Source of the DNA: JBMONI01 sp049324575
Lineage (GTDB): Bacteria; Omnitrophota; Omnitrophia; Omnitrophales; Aquincolibacteriaceae
Assembly: GCA_049324575.1 (NCBI GenBank)
Contig: JBMONI010000002.1
Location: 1 to 64,000, forward strand
DNA: 64,000 nucleotides
Direction of reading: 5' to 3'
In this document: positions 34,311-42,772 of the stretch, piece after piece
How positions within the stretch are numbered: position 1 is the first letter of the stretch
Layout of the letters: the number at the start of each line of letters is the position of its first letter
Notes under the pieces: generated by a model
Told to the model about the DNA's origin: nothing
Databases searched by the model: none
Seen by the model: only the letters and a program-made list of their open reading frames with translations
Translations under genes and position numbers: made by a program

Positions 34311-35242
34311 AACGCGCCCTTTCTCCCCCGTATCCGGTCCAGGATCGCCTGCCCCCCCCGGCCGAGGACTTCGAATGCAAGCCGCGTTCCCGTCTCCCCG
34401 GCTTGCTCGACCGCCCCGCGAATTTCCGCCTCCGCCCACCGGACGCCGTCCGGAGAAAGCAAGATCCCGCGCGCGCAAATTTCCGTCCCTTCGATCCCGG
34501 TCGAGATCCCGCAAGGAAGCCGGCATCCGCCCTCCAGCGTTTTCAGGAAACTCCGTTCGCAATCAAGACGTTGTCCGGTCGGTCCGTGGTGGATCCTCCC
34601 AAGCTTGTCGAGGACCCCGGGATCCCCTTCACGCGCCTGGACCGCGATCACCCCCTGGCCCGGCGCCGGATAGATCTTGTTCTCGCAAAAGATCTCGGAA
34701 GTCTCGGCCGCAAGACCGAGCCGCTTCAAGCCCGCATAAGCGAGGATCACCGCATCGATTTTTCCTTCGGCGATCTTACGGAGCCGCGTGCCAATATTCC
34801 CGTGAAGATCCGTGATCAGGACGTGCGGAAAATGACGGCGTATCTGGGAAGCGCGTCGGAGTGAACTCGTCCCGATCAAAGCTCCCCGAGGAAGCTCTTC
34901 CATCCGCATCCGGCCACGACTGATCAGGCAATCGCGCGGGTCTTCTCGCTCCAGCGCAGCCCCGAGCACAAGCCCCGCCGGCATGTCGGCGGCAAGGTCT
35001 TTGGCGCTGTGAACCGCCCCATCGACCGTCCCCGCCAAAAGGGCCTCTTCGATCTCCCGCGTAAAAACGCTTTTCGTTTCATCGTCCCCGGGGTCCCCCC
35101 GGCGCTTGAGATCCCCGGAAACTTTGATCGCCACGATCTCAACGGCAAGTCCGGGATATTTTTCGGAGAGCGCGGCCCGGACCCGTTCAGCCTGGTAAAG
35201 AGCGAGCGGACTCCCGCGGGTCCCGAGACGAAGCGCTTTCAT
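34307..35242 (-). CDS. hemC: Porphobilinogen deaminase
   Basis: 311 residues. N-terminal LRLGTRGSPLALYQAE, DGAVHSAKDL, IGTSSLRRASQI and the dipyrromethane cofactor cysteine Cys240 in EGGCRLPCG. It polymerises four porphobilinogens into hydroxymethylbilane. ATGA overlaps with both hemA upstream and cobA-hemD downstream imply translational coupling. Confidence 0.97.
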   Translation of the reverse strand: MKALRLGTRGSPLALYQAERVRAALSEKYPGLAVEIVAIKVSGDLKRRGDPGDDETKSVFTREIEEALLAGTVDGAVHSAKDLAADMPAGLVLGAALEREDPRDCLISRGRMRMEELPRGALIGTSSLRRASQIRRHFPHVLITDLHGNIGTRLRKIAEGKIDAVILAYAGLKRLGLAAETSEIFCENKIYPAPGQGVIAVQAREGDPGVLDKLGRIHHGPTGQRLDCERSFLKTLEGGCRLPCGISTGIEGTEICARGILLSPDGVRWAEAEIRGAVEQAGETGTRLAFEVLGRGGQAILDRIRGRKGAL

Positions 35243-36327
35243 GAGAGGAGAGGGTCCTGGACGCGGTCCGGCGCCTGAGAAAAACCGGGGGGATCGAAAT
35301 CGGCAAGGGCCCGTCTCCGGAATCCTTGTTCGAACACAGTGACCGCGTCCTGGATCTGTTTTTCGGCCTTTTCGATCTCTGCGTGGCGGGCCCTGAGATT
35401 GGCCGCCGCAATCCCTTTGAGATCGTCGATGTTGTAGAGGTAAACTTCCTGGATCCCCTGGACTGAGGGATTGATATTGCGCGGAACGGCGATATCGATC
35501 AAAAAAAGCGGACGAAAATCCCGGGCTTCCATGATCTCGCGCACCTGTTGTTCATGGATCAGCGTATGAGGCGCCCCCGTCGCCGCAATGAGGATGTCCA
35601 CGGTCCGGGCCCGCGATTCCCACGCACACAACGGGATCCACTCGGCGCCGAATTGGCCCGCGACCGCCTCCCCGCGCTCCTGGAGCCGGCTCACGACCGT
35701 CACCACCTTGGCTCCGGCCTCCTGCAAGCATTTAAGCGTCGCAACGCTCATCTCGCCCGTGCCAAGCACCATGACCTTTTCCCCCGCGAGCTTGCCGAAA
35801 ATCTTTTTCGCAAGCGCGACCGCAACCGAAGGGACGCTCACGGCCCCGCGGTTCAGACGCGTCCGGCTGCGGATCTCTTTGCCGGCCTTGAGCGCTTTCT
35901 CACCCATCCGAGTGAGGAACATGCGGACCGTGCCGGCCTCGCGGGCGCTCTGAAGCGCTTTCCGCAGTTGTCCGAGAATCTCGTTCTCCCCGACCACGAG
36001 CGAATCGAGGCCCGCCGCGACCCGGAAAAGATGCCGGACGGTCTCCCAGCCGCGGAAAAAGAAAAGGTACGGTTCGAAGACGTCCCGCTCCAGCATGCAT
36101 TCATCCTCGAGGACCCGAACCGCGGCCTCGACGGCCCGGTCGGCGGCGGGAAAGGCGCCGTAGATCTCGGTCCGGTTGCAGGTCGAGAGGACCAGCCATT
36201 CAGCGTCCGGAAAAGCGGAGGCGCATTGGGCGAGCACGCGCTCCAGCCTCGCCCCGCCCAGAAAAAGCTTCTCTCGGACCTCGAGCGGGCAGCTTTTGTG
36301 ATTCACTCCGACCGTAAAATAATTCAC
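35239..36327 (-). CDS. hemA: Glutamyl-tRNA reductase
   Basis: 362 residues with the catalytic Cys50 in LSTCNRTEIY, GENEILGQ and the NADPH site VMVLGTGEMSVATLKCL. It starts the C5 pathway to heme. The C-terminal dimerisation helices are short: the protein is about 60 residues below the usual 420, ending in a Pro-rich tail. Its start overlaps the stop of the REC-GGDEF-MshEN gene by ATGA, so heme synthesis is coupled to a c-di-GMP protein. Confidence 0.95.
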   Translation of the reverse strand: MNYFTVGVNHKSCPLEVREKLFLGGARLERVLAQCASAFPDAEWLVLSTCNRTEIYGAFPAADRAVEAAVRVLEDECMLERDVFEPYLFFFRGWETVRHLFRVAAGLDSLVVGENEILGQLRKALQSAREAGTVRMFLTRMGEKALKAGKEIRSRTRLNRGAVSVPSVAVALAKKIFGKLAGEKVMVLGTGEMSVATLKCLQEAGAKVVTVVSRLQERGEAVAGQFGAEWIPLCAWESRARTVDILIAATGAPHTLIHEQQVREIMEARDFRPLFLIDIAVPRNINPSVQGIQEVYLYNIDDLKGIAAANLRARHAEIEKAEKQIQDAVTVFEQGFRRRALADFDPPGFSQAPDRVQDPLLS

Positions 36328-37796
36328 CGTAGCGCCTCCGAGGAACGAAAGCGATCAAAGGGCGAAGGCTCTTTTTCCTCCGTAACAGTTTCGAGGAAAT
36401 CCTCGAATTCGTCCTCGAGAGCAAGCACGGGGACCGGCCGAAGCCCGGTGATCCGTTCGATCGCATCCAGTGTTTTCAGGTCGAAGGGATCGCACATCGC
36501 CAGCCGGAATTCCCGGCCCGAGATCTCGAGCGGCACGACCCGGTGGGCTTTCAGGAACTCGCGCGTGAAGACCCTCAAAAGTTCCTTCGCGGGACGGAAC
36601 CCGCGCAAGCTCACATAAGGCACGTTCAGTTTTTTCTCGAGCATGCGTCCCACATCCTGGCTTCGGACGAGGTTCATCGCGATCAGGGTCTGCCCAAGCC
36701 GCCGGCCGGTCTCCAGATGGCGTTTCATCGCTTCGGCGAGGTCTTCCTCGGAGATCAAGCCCGCGTTCACGAGGATCTTCCCGAGCGGTTCCGCCATCGA
36801 AGGCTGCGCCCGGGTCTCCGCGGTCCCGTCTCCCAGGATCTCGACCGCCTGGTCAAGATGTTCGATCGGCGCCGAACGGCGGTCCCGCAAGTACCGGCTG
36901 CCTGGCTGGGATTTGAGGAAAGATTTGAGTTCGGCCGCGTCCTGAGCGATTTCCCCCAGGCTTTTATAGTCGCGGTAAAGGTTCGTGCACCCGGCCACCG
37001 AGCAGGACATGAGCGGGAATACCTCCGGCTCGCCCTTGCGGTTCGTAACCCGGATCGAGCCGCGCTCCTGCTCGGCCTTGCCGTAATAAGTTGGGATGAT
37101 GCGGTCGAATTCGGCAATGAACGCCCCGGCGAAAGACGCTTCATGATCGGGATCGAGCACCGCCACAAAATCGTCCCCGCCGACATGCCCGATGAAACAG
37201 TCTTTCCCGCCTGCGGTCTTTTTGGCTTCGGTCAGGATCTTTCCGGTCTGGCGAAGCACAGCGTCCCCCTTGTCGAAGCCGTAGCGGTCGTTGAAAGACT
37301 TGAAATGGTTGATGTCGATGTAAAGGACCGAGAATTTCTCGCCGGCCTTGATCTTCCCGCGGATGATCCTTTCGATCGCGATATTGCCGGGTAAATGCGT
37401 CAGGGCGTTCGCTTCGGTCCGCTCTTTGAGACGGGAAAGGTTGAGCCGGACGCGCAGCTGCAGCGCAAGGGCCGAGAAAGGCTTGATCAGGAAATCGTCG
37501 AAACCGCGCTCGTGGCTCGAAAGCAGGGCTGCAATCTGACTCTCGGTCGCCATCATGATGACCGGGACCGCGCGCCACTGGTATTCGGCGCGGATTTTCT
37601 CGACCAGGGTTTTTTCGCCGATCCGCTCCAGGTTCGCCCCCAAGAGAAGCAAATCGAACGGCCGGGCGCGAAGTTCTTTCCAGACCGCTTCACTCGCCGG
37701 ACAGGCCACAACGCGGTAGCCGCGCATTTTCAGGCGGGTCGAAACAAGGGAAAGGACCGATGGGTCTTTATCGGCAACCAGGACCTGCACAAACAC
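36324..37796 (-). CDS. Pseudo-receiver, GGDEF and MshEN (GspE N-terminal) fusion protein
   Basis: 490 residues. Residues 1-125 are a receiver fold with D9 and D11 present and FLIKPF near 105, but the acceptor position is Gly53 (FDLLLLGANLE), so it cannot be phosphorylated in the usual way. The GGDEF domain has GGDDF at 206-210 and no RxxD I-site. Residues 335-470 form an MshEN/T2SSE N-terminal domain (LGKILVNAGLISEEDL, then GRRLGQTL), a fold known to bind c-di-GMP in MshE-type ATPases. The ATPase is absent. It may make and sense c-di-GMP. It is coupled to hemA by an ATGA overlap. Confidence 0.88.
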   Translation of the reverse strand: MFVQVLVADKDPSVLSLVSTRLKMRGYRVVACPASEAVWKELRARPFDLLLLGANLERIGEKTLVEKIRAEYQWRAVPVIMMATESQIAALLSSHERGFDDFLIKPFSALALQLRVRLNLSRLKERTEANALTHLPGNIAIERIIRGKIKAGEKFSVLYIDINHFKSFNDRYGFDKGDAVLRQTGKILTEAKKTAGGKDCFIGHVGGDDFVAVLDPDHEASFAGAFIAEFDRIIPTYYGKAEQERGSIRVTNRKGEPEVFPLMSCSVAGCTNLYRDYKSLGEIAQDAAELKSFLKSQPGSRYLRDRRSAPIEHLDQAVEILGDGTAETRAQPSMAEPLGKILVNAGLISEEDLAEAMKRHLETGRRLGQTLIAMNLVRSQDVGRMLEKKLNVPYVSLRGFRPAKELLRVFTREFLKAHRVVPLEISGREFRLAMCDPFDLKTLDAIERITGLRPVPVLALEDEFEDFLETVTEEKEPSPFDRFRSSEALR

Positions 37797-37828
37797 CTCA
37801 TGCCGGCCGGCAAGGGCCGGCTCACGGT

Positions 37829-38617
37829 TCAGTAGCTTTCCGCAGCGGACGGAAAACGGCCGCGCAGTACGTCGTTTCGATAGGCGGCCGCCGCTTTCCG
37901 GATCATTTTTTCAACAAACGCATACCGCCGCACAAAACGCGGATGGACTTTGCTCTCGAATCCCAAAAGATCAGGCGTAACCAGGACCTGCCCGTCCGTA
38001 TGCGGTCCGGCGCCGATCCCGATCGTCGGGCAAGAGACCGCGCGCGTGATCCGTTGGGCCAAGGCCGCCGGGATGCATTCGAGCACGATCGCAAAAACCC
38101 CGAGCTTATCCAGGCATTTTGCATCGCGCAGGATGGCTTCCGCCCCCGCCCGGGTCCTTCCCTGGACCTTGTATCCCCCGAGTTCGTCGGCCGTCTGCGG
38201 CGTCATGCCGATATGGCCCATGACGGGGATCCCGCTTTTGAGGATGGCTTTGACCGACGCAGCGACCCGAGTTCCCCCCTCAAGCTTGATCGCGCTGGCG
38301 CCGCATTCTTCAATGAAACGCTTCGCGTTCCGGACCGCCAGTTCGGGCGAGGCATAAGACCCATAAGGCATATCCGCAACCAGCAGCGCCCGACGGACCG
38401 CCCTCGAAACCGCTTTGGTGTGATGGATCATCTCCGCCATCGTCACAGGGACGGTGGACTCGTATCCCAGGATCACCATGCCGAGCGTATCGCCGACAAG
38501 GAGGATATCGAGACCGGCTTCGTCGAGGATCCTGCCGGTCGGAAAATCGTAGGCAGTAAGCACGGTGATCTTTTCTTTTTTCTTCTTGAGACGGATCGTT
38601 TGCGGAGAAATACGCAT
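37829..38617 (-). CDS. panB: 3-methyl-2-oxobutanoate hydroxymethyltransferase
   Basis: 262 residues from the ATG at 38617 (MRISPQTIRL). Motifs: VLTAYDFPTGRILDEAG, VGDTLGMVILGYEST, GHIGMTPQ and the catalytic Glu in IVLECIP. It makes ketopantoate using 5,10-methylene-THF, so it uses the folate one-carbon pool handled by the two genes before it. It starts two bases after the folD stop. Confidence 0.96.
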   Translation of the reverse strand: MRISPQTIRLKKKKEKITVLTAYDFPTGRILDEAGLDILLVGDTLGMVILGYESTVPVTMAEMIHHTKAVSRAVRRALLVADMPYGSYASPELAVRNAKRFIEECGASAIKLEGGTRVAASVKAILKSGIPVMGHIGMTPQTADELGGYKVQGRTRAGAEAILRDAKCLDKLGVFAIVLECIPAALAQRITRAVSCPTIGIGAGPHTDGQVLVTPDLLGFESKVHPRFVRRYAFVEKMIRKAAAAYRNDVLRGRFPSAAESY

Positions 38618-38619
38618 GG

Positions 38620-39486
38620 CTAGTCCGGGATCCCTTTTTGCCACTGATACGCATGGATCAAGTTCTGCATAAGCATGGTCACGGTCAAAGGACCCACGCC
38701 GCCCGGAACCGGCGTGATAAAGGCCGCGCGGACCTTGGCCGCCTCGAATTCCACATCGCCGGTCAGTTTCCCATCCATTTCGGTCGTCCCCACATCGATC
38801 ACCACCGCGCCGGGTTTGATCCAGGCCCCCTTGACGATCCCCGGCTTGCCGGCACAAGCCACAACGATATCGCTCTCGCTAAGGATCTTCGCGAGATCCG
38901 TTTCGGAAGTCCCGGTATGGCAAACGGTCGTCGTCACGCGCTCATCCCCGAGAAGCATATTGAGCGGACGGCCTACGATCGGGCTCTGTCCCACGATCGC
39001 CGCTCTTTTGCCTCGAAGCTGGAGACCGGTCGACTGGATGAGCGCATACGCGGCGTAGGCGGTAGGAGGAATCAGTTTCGCTTTGCGGAGAACGATCTGC
39101 CCGAGGCTCGCGGGGTGGACCCCTTCGACATCTTTTCTGGGATCGAGATGAAAAAGGATCTCGTCCGCGTTGAACCCGGCGGGAAAAGGCATCGCCAGAA
39201 AAATTCCGTGAAAACCGCCGCGCGCCGCCGCACCGATCGTTCGTAAAAGTTCGTCCTGGGTTCGGACTTTGTCCGGCCCTGCTTTTTCGAAACGGATCCC
39301 GAGCTGTGCCGCCAATTTTTCCTGTTGTCCGATATACCAATCGGAGGCTGAGCCCTCTCCGGCCTGCACGGCCATAAGCGAAGGCGTCTCGAGTTGTTTC
39401 GCGCGAAAAACCTCGAGCTTGGCGCGGATCTTCTGCTGGATCTCGGCAGCAAGCAATTTCCCTTGAAGGAGTTTCGCCTCAGCCAT
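38620..39486 (-). CDS. folD: FolD-family protein with altered cyclohydrolase residues
   Basis: 288 residues from the ATG at 39486, after AAGGAGG. The fold is clear: VGQSPIVGRPLNMLL (NADP site) and TPVPGGVGPLTVTMLMQN. However, the active-site lysine (YxxxK in E. coli FolD) is Gln55 in YIGQQEK, the Gln of the LVQLPLP motif is Ala98 in FLAMPFP, and the Asp of DVDG is Glu121. In the human enzyme, changing Lys56 to Gln abolishes cyclohydrolase but keeps dehydrogenase activity. It may therefore be a dehydrogenase only. It overlaps the cyclodeaminase-like gene by eight bases. Confidence 0.9.
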   Translation of the reverse strand: MAEAKLLQGKLLAAEIQQKIRAKLEVFRAKQLETPSLMAVQAGEGSASDWYIGQQEKLAAQLGIRFEKAGPDKVRTQDELLRTIGAAARGGFHGIFLAMPFPAGFNADEILFHLDPRKDVEGVHPASLGQIVLRKAKLIPPTAYAAYALIQSTGLQLRGKRAAIVGQSPIVGRPLNMLLGDERVTTTVCHTGTSETDLAKILSESDIVVACAGKPGIVKGAWIKPGAVVIDVGTTEMDGKLTGDVEFEAAKVRAAFITPVPGGVGPLTVTMLMQNLIHAYQWQKGIPD

Positions 39487-40093
39487 CGAGCTTGCCTCCT
39501 TTCGCAAAGCGCGTTTTCAATTCTTCCAGTGCTTTTTCCGCCTTGGTCCGCTCCCCGCCTTCTTTCATGCAAACCACGTTGATCATGGCTGTGTGGTACG
39601 CGCCTTTGAACGCGCCCTCAAGCAATCCGGCGCTCACGAGAAGATCGTTCTTGATCGATCCCGAAACAAGATGCGCAAGATTTTGGTTCCATTCACTGGC
39701 CATGACGACCAGAAGAGCGAGATCCGCCTGAAGACGGTAAGAATTCCGAAGAGCATCTTCGCGTTTCGCTTCGTCGTTCCAAACGGTCATCACTTCGCCG
39801 TAGACCTTGGGATCGAGGTCCACGATCTGGAAAGCGTCTTTTTTCGTTTTTTCGAGCGTCTCAAGGATCCCGGTCACAGTTTTTCGTTTTTCGTCCTCTT
39901 TCTTTTCGTCCGCGGCGCTGAGACCGGCCTTCTTTTTCCTTTTGAGCGCGATCCGGGCCACCATCTGGGTAAGGCCCATCGCAAGCGCGGCCGCGTAAGC
40001 CGAAACACTCCCGCCGCCGGGCACCGGTTCGTCGCTGGCGAGCGCGTTGAGATAATCTCGGAGGGTCAAATTCGTAAATGATTTATCCGTCAT
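39479..40093 (-). CDS. Cyclodeaminase/cyclohydrolase family protein (FchA-like)
   Basis: 204 residues. N-terminal LTLRDYLNALASDEPVPGGGSVSAYAAALAMGL is the family hallmark, followed by LKRKKK and a helical C-terminal half. Members include formiminotetrahydrofolate cyclodeaminase and FchA methenyl-THF cyclohydrolase of methylotrophs. Being the first gene of fchA-folD-panB and overlapping a FolD that has lost the cyclohydrolase residues, it probably acts as the methenyl-THF cyclohydrolase. No histidine-degradation gene is nearby to support the other role. Confidence 0.85.
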   Translation of the reverse strand: MTDKSFTNLTLRDYLNALASDEPVPGGGSVSAYAAALAMGLTQMVARIALKRKKKAGLSAADEKKEDEKRKTVTGILETLEKTKKDAFQIVDLDPKVYGEVMTVWNDEAKREDALRNSYRLQADLALLVVMASEWNQNLAHLVSGSIKNDLLVSAGLLEGAFKGAYHTAMINVVCMKEGGERTKAEKALEELKTRFAKGGKLDG

Positions 40094-40225
40094 AAGTTAC
40101 ACGCCTTTTTTTCAGGATGAGACACGCGCCGAAAGATCAGAGATTGTAGTATAAAATCCCGTTTTTGTCCTGCCTGAAATACAAAAGGGTGCCGGAGATA
40201 CGGTTGAATGCTATATTACCGGCCT

Positions 40226-41089
40226 ATGCAAAAAGTATCTGTGATCATTCCGACCTATAACCGCAGGCAGACATTAGGACGGGCGTTGGATTCGGTCCTG
40301 TTAACGGCAACAGGTACCAGCAAACCCAAAAGGGTGCCTGGGACCGTTGAGATCATCGTCGTTGATGACGGCTCGACGGACGGCACCTCAGACTGGCTTC
40401 GTCAAAAATATTCTGAGCTCCGTCTCTTCACCGCCGAACGCCGGGGTCCGGCCGCGGCCCGGAATACGGGAATTAAGCATGCCCGCCACGATTGGATCGC
40501 TTTCCTCGATTCCGACGACGAATGGCTGCCCGGAAAATTAAGCGCGCAGTTCGAGTTCTTCGAAAAAAATCCGCAATACCTGATCTGCCAGACCGAGGAG
40601 ATCTGGATCCGGAACGGCCTGCGCGTCAATCCGATGAAAAAGCATCAAAAGTTCGGCGGGGAGATCTTTGAAAAATGCCTGCCGCTTTGCATCGTGAGCC
40701 CCTCGGCGACTATGCTCCACAAGAAACTCCTTGATGAAGTCGGGTTCTTCGATGAAACGCTTCCCGCTTGCGAAGATTATGATCTGTGGCTAAGGATCGC
40801 AGCCCGGCATCCGATCGGTCTTATCGAAACCCCTTACATCAAAAAATACGGCGGTCATGCGGATCAGCAGTCCCGGGTTATCACCGAGATGGACCAATAC
40901 CGCATTCGCTCGCTTGTGAAACTGCTGGGCTCAGGCAGGCTGGACGAAGAGAAAAAAGAAGCGGCGCTTCACACGTTAAAGGAGAAGGCGCAGATCTTCG
41001 TCAACGGCGCCCTGAAACGGGGGCGCCTGGAGGATGCCGGGGAGATCTTTGACCTGGTGGAGCCGATCATTTCGATCACGCGAACCTAA
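40226..41089 (+). CDS. Family 2 glycosyltransferase
   Basis: 287 residues from the ATG at 40226 (MQKVSVIIPTYNRRQ). The GT-A fold shows VDDGSTDGTSD, GPAAARNTGI, the metal-binding FLDSDDEW and a catalytic ACEDYDLWLR. It transfers a sugar from an NDP donor, substrate unknown. A 15-residue insertion (about 30-45, with GTSKPKRVPGT) splits the first strand-helix unit from the next and is encoded by an inverted repeat (40306-40343). It is divergent from the folate operon. Confidence 0.88.
   Translation: MQKVSVIIPTYNRRQTLGRALDSVLLTATGTSKPKRVPGTVEIIVVDDGSTDGTSDWLRQKYSELRLFTAERRGPAAARNTGIKHARHDWIAFLDSDDEWLPGKLSAQFEFFEKNPQYLICQTEEIWIRNGLRVNPMKKHQKFGGEIFEKCLPLCIVSPSATMLHKKLLDEVGFFDETLPACEDYDLWLRIAARHPIGLIETPYIKKYGGHADQQSRVITEMDQYRIRSLVKLLGSGRLDEEKKEAALHTLKEKAQIFVNGALKRGRLEDAGEIFDLVEPIISITRT
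40306..40343. repeat. Hairpin repeat inside the glycosyltransferase gene
   Basis: GGTACCAG and CTGGGACC arms (one mismatch) with inner CCC/GGG. GGTACC and AAAAGGGTGCC motifs like it also occur in intergenic DNA near 10123 and 40185. It preserves the reading frame. Confidence 0.5.
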
Positions 41090-41090
41090 G

Positions 41091-41141
41091 AACACCCCGG
41101 AGGTTTGCGACGCATCGAATATTGCAAACCTCCGAGGTGTT
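41091..41141. repeat. Inverted repeat after the glycosyltransferase gene
   Basis: CGGAGGTTTGC and GCAAACCTCCG arms, extended by AACACC and GGTGTT, with a 15-base loop. No T-run; it may act as a weak terminator or mRNA stabiliser. Confidence 0.7.
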
Positions 41142-41255
41142 AAAAACAAGACAAACCTGGTGAACTTCTCTAAGCGGCAAAGAAGCGAGAGGTAAAGAAT
41201 CTTTAAATTAGAGAACCTAAATTCTAAACAGTATAATCCCTGGTAATTGACAATT

Positions 41256-41311
41256 GTCATTCCTCCACTCCGTCGTCCCATCAACGAAAGGACTCCGTCA
41301 GTCGGAATGAC
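41256..41311. repeat. Degraded GTCATTCC-type inverted repeat
   Basis: GTCATTCC at one end and GGAATGAC at the other with GACTCCGTCA and CCACTCCGTCG inside. Same family as 4697-4837 and 20371-20463. The rest of 41090-41466 is AT-rich and holds no gene. Confidence 0.6.
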
Positions 41312-41382
41312 GCGATGGTCCAAAGGCTTACATGGGCTTATGAGACCAGTTCTTGTTTTACCAACAGCTAGTAGGTCACTTG

Positions 41383-41410
41383 TGTAGGGCACACTTAAGT
41401 GTGCCCTACA
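41383..41410. repeat. 28-base perfect palindrome
   Basis: TGTAGGGCACACTT and its exact complement. Family shared with 6316-6343 and 42664-42691. Confidence 0.85.
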
Positions 41411-41466
41411 ACGAGGGGGAATTTTTAATACAACGAAGGATGAATTTTAATCGCAGCGTCTAATTT

Positions 41467-42636
41467 ATGCTCAACTTCTCCAAGCGCACCCACTGGCAGA
41501 CCGCTCCGAACCGGCTCGCCGAAAAGATCGCCGAGCTCAAAACCCGGGGCGTCCCGCTCACCGATCTCACGATCTCCAATCCGACACTATGCGGATTCGA
41601 TTATCTCAAGGAGGATCTTCTTCGCCCGTTCCTTGACCCGAAGAACCTTCACTACGATCCCGATCCGCATGGACTGCTTCGCGCTCGCGAGGCCCTGTGC
41701 CGGCATTTCATGAAAGAAGGCGTCAGGCTCTCGCCCGAGCAGATCTTTCTCACGGCCAACACCAGCGAGGCTTACACTTTTATCTACCGCCTCCTTTGCG
41801 AGCCCGGGGATGCCGTGCTTGCCCCGCAGCCCGGATATCCGATCCTGGAATACCTGGCCGGGATCAACGACCTCGAAACGCTGAGATATCCGATCACTTA
41901 CGAAAATGGAGGGTGGGGACAGATCTTGCAAAGCCCGCTGATACCCAAGGAAATAGCGAGAACCGTCCCTAAAATTCTTCTTCTCGTCAATCCGAACAAT
42001 CCGACCGGAAATTATGTGACGGAGGACGAGTGGCGAAGGGCGAATGATTTCTGCGCAAAGAACGGCGCGGCGGTCCTTTCGGACGAAGTCTTTTTTGAGT
42101 TTCCGCTCGAGAAAGGCTTTCCGCCGAAGCGGCGCGGGCTTCACAATGAAGAGGTTTTGACCTTCACGCTCGGAGGCATTTCAAAATTCCTGGGCCTCCC
42201 GCAAATGAAGCTTTCCTGGATCATCATCACAGGGCCGGAAAAGGAAAGAAAAGAAACGATCCGGCGTCTTGAGATCCTTTCGGACACTTATTTATCGGCC
42301 GGAACGCCGATACAAAATGCCCTGGGAACCTGGTTTGAAATCAAGGACAGGATCCAAAAAGAAATCCTCGAAAGGATCCGGAACAATTATGCCGGCTTAG
42401 AGAGAAGCCCGTTGTGCATACCCGGTATGTCCAGCGGGCGCCGCCAAGCTGAAGGCGGATGGAATGTGGTGCTGAAAATGCCGGAAGAGAAAACCGATGA
42501 GGAATGGGCGCTGCACTTTCTCGAAAAACACCACGCCCTCCTTCATCCGGGATATTTATTTGATTTTGAGGGCGGCCCATATCTGGTGTGTTCGCTGCTG
42601 ATAAAGAGGCCCCCGCCTGTTTGGCCTCGCTTTTAG
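41467..42636 (+). CDS. PLP-dependent aminotransferase, class I/II
   Basis: 389 residues. NPNNPTGNYV (loop that stacks on PLP), VLSDEVFFEF (PLP Asp) and the Schiff-base lysine in TLGGISKFLGLP. The N-terminal SKRTHWQTAPNRLAEKI and the ANTSEAYTFIYRLL helix fit a fold-I aminotransferase of the AlaC-like group; the amino acid is not predictable. After YLVCSLL the sequence ends abruptly in IKRPPPVWPRF, which looks unlike family C-termini. A palindromic repeat lies 28 bases later. The gene may have lost its last residues. Confidence 0.85.
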   Translation: MLNFSKRTHWQTAPNRLAEKIAELKTRGVPLTDLTISNPTLCGFDYLKEDLLRPFLDPKNLHYDPDPHGLLRAREALCRHFMKEGVRLSPEQIFLTANTSEAYTFIYRLLCEPGDAVLAPQPGYPILEYLAGINDLETLRYPITYENGGWGQILQSPLIPKEIARTVPKILLLVNPNNPTGNYVTEDEWRRANDFCAKNGAAVLSDEVFFEFPLEKGFPPKRRGLHNEEVLTFTLGGISKFLGLPQMKLSWIIITGPEKERKETIRRLEILSDTYLSAGTPIQNALGTWFEIKDRIQKEILERIRNNYAGLERSPLCIPGMSSGRRQAEGGWNVVLKMPEEKTDEEWALHFLEKHHALLHPGYLFDFEGGPYLVCSLLIKRPPPVWPRF

Positions 42637-42663
42637 GCCCTGTTCGTTTCCTCTATTGGCAGG

Positions 42664-42691
42664 TGTAGAGCACGTTTAAACGTGCTCTACA
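42664..42691. repeat. 28-base perfect palindrome
   Basis: TGTAGAGCACGTTT and its exact complement. It lies between the 3' ends of the aminotransferase and the giant secreted-protein gene and may end both transcripts. Confidence 0.85.
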
Positions 42692-42772
42692 TGAAGGGGG
42701 GCCTTGCCCTGGAAATATTGCGAAAAGCAATCTGTCCCTTATTCTATGCTCTTGACCGTCACCAGGCCGGAA

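Noticed and set aside
34311..34562. N-terminal extension of CobA-HemD
   Set aside because: It lies inside hemC in another frame. The ATG at 34310 overlaps the hemC stop and starts the known domain.
41467..42636. Aminotransferase as a pseudogene
   Set aside because: The odd C-terminus may mean a small truncation, but all PLP-binding motifs are intact and the frame is unbroken.
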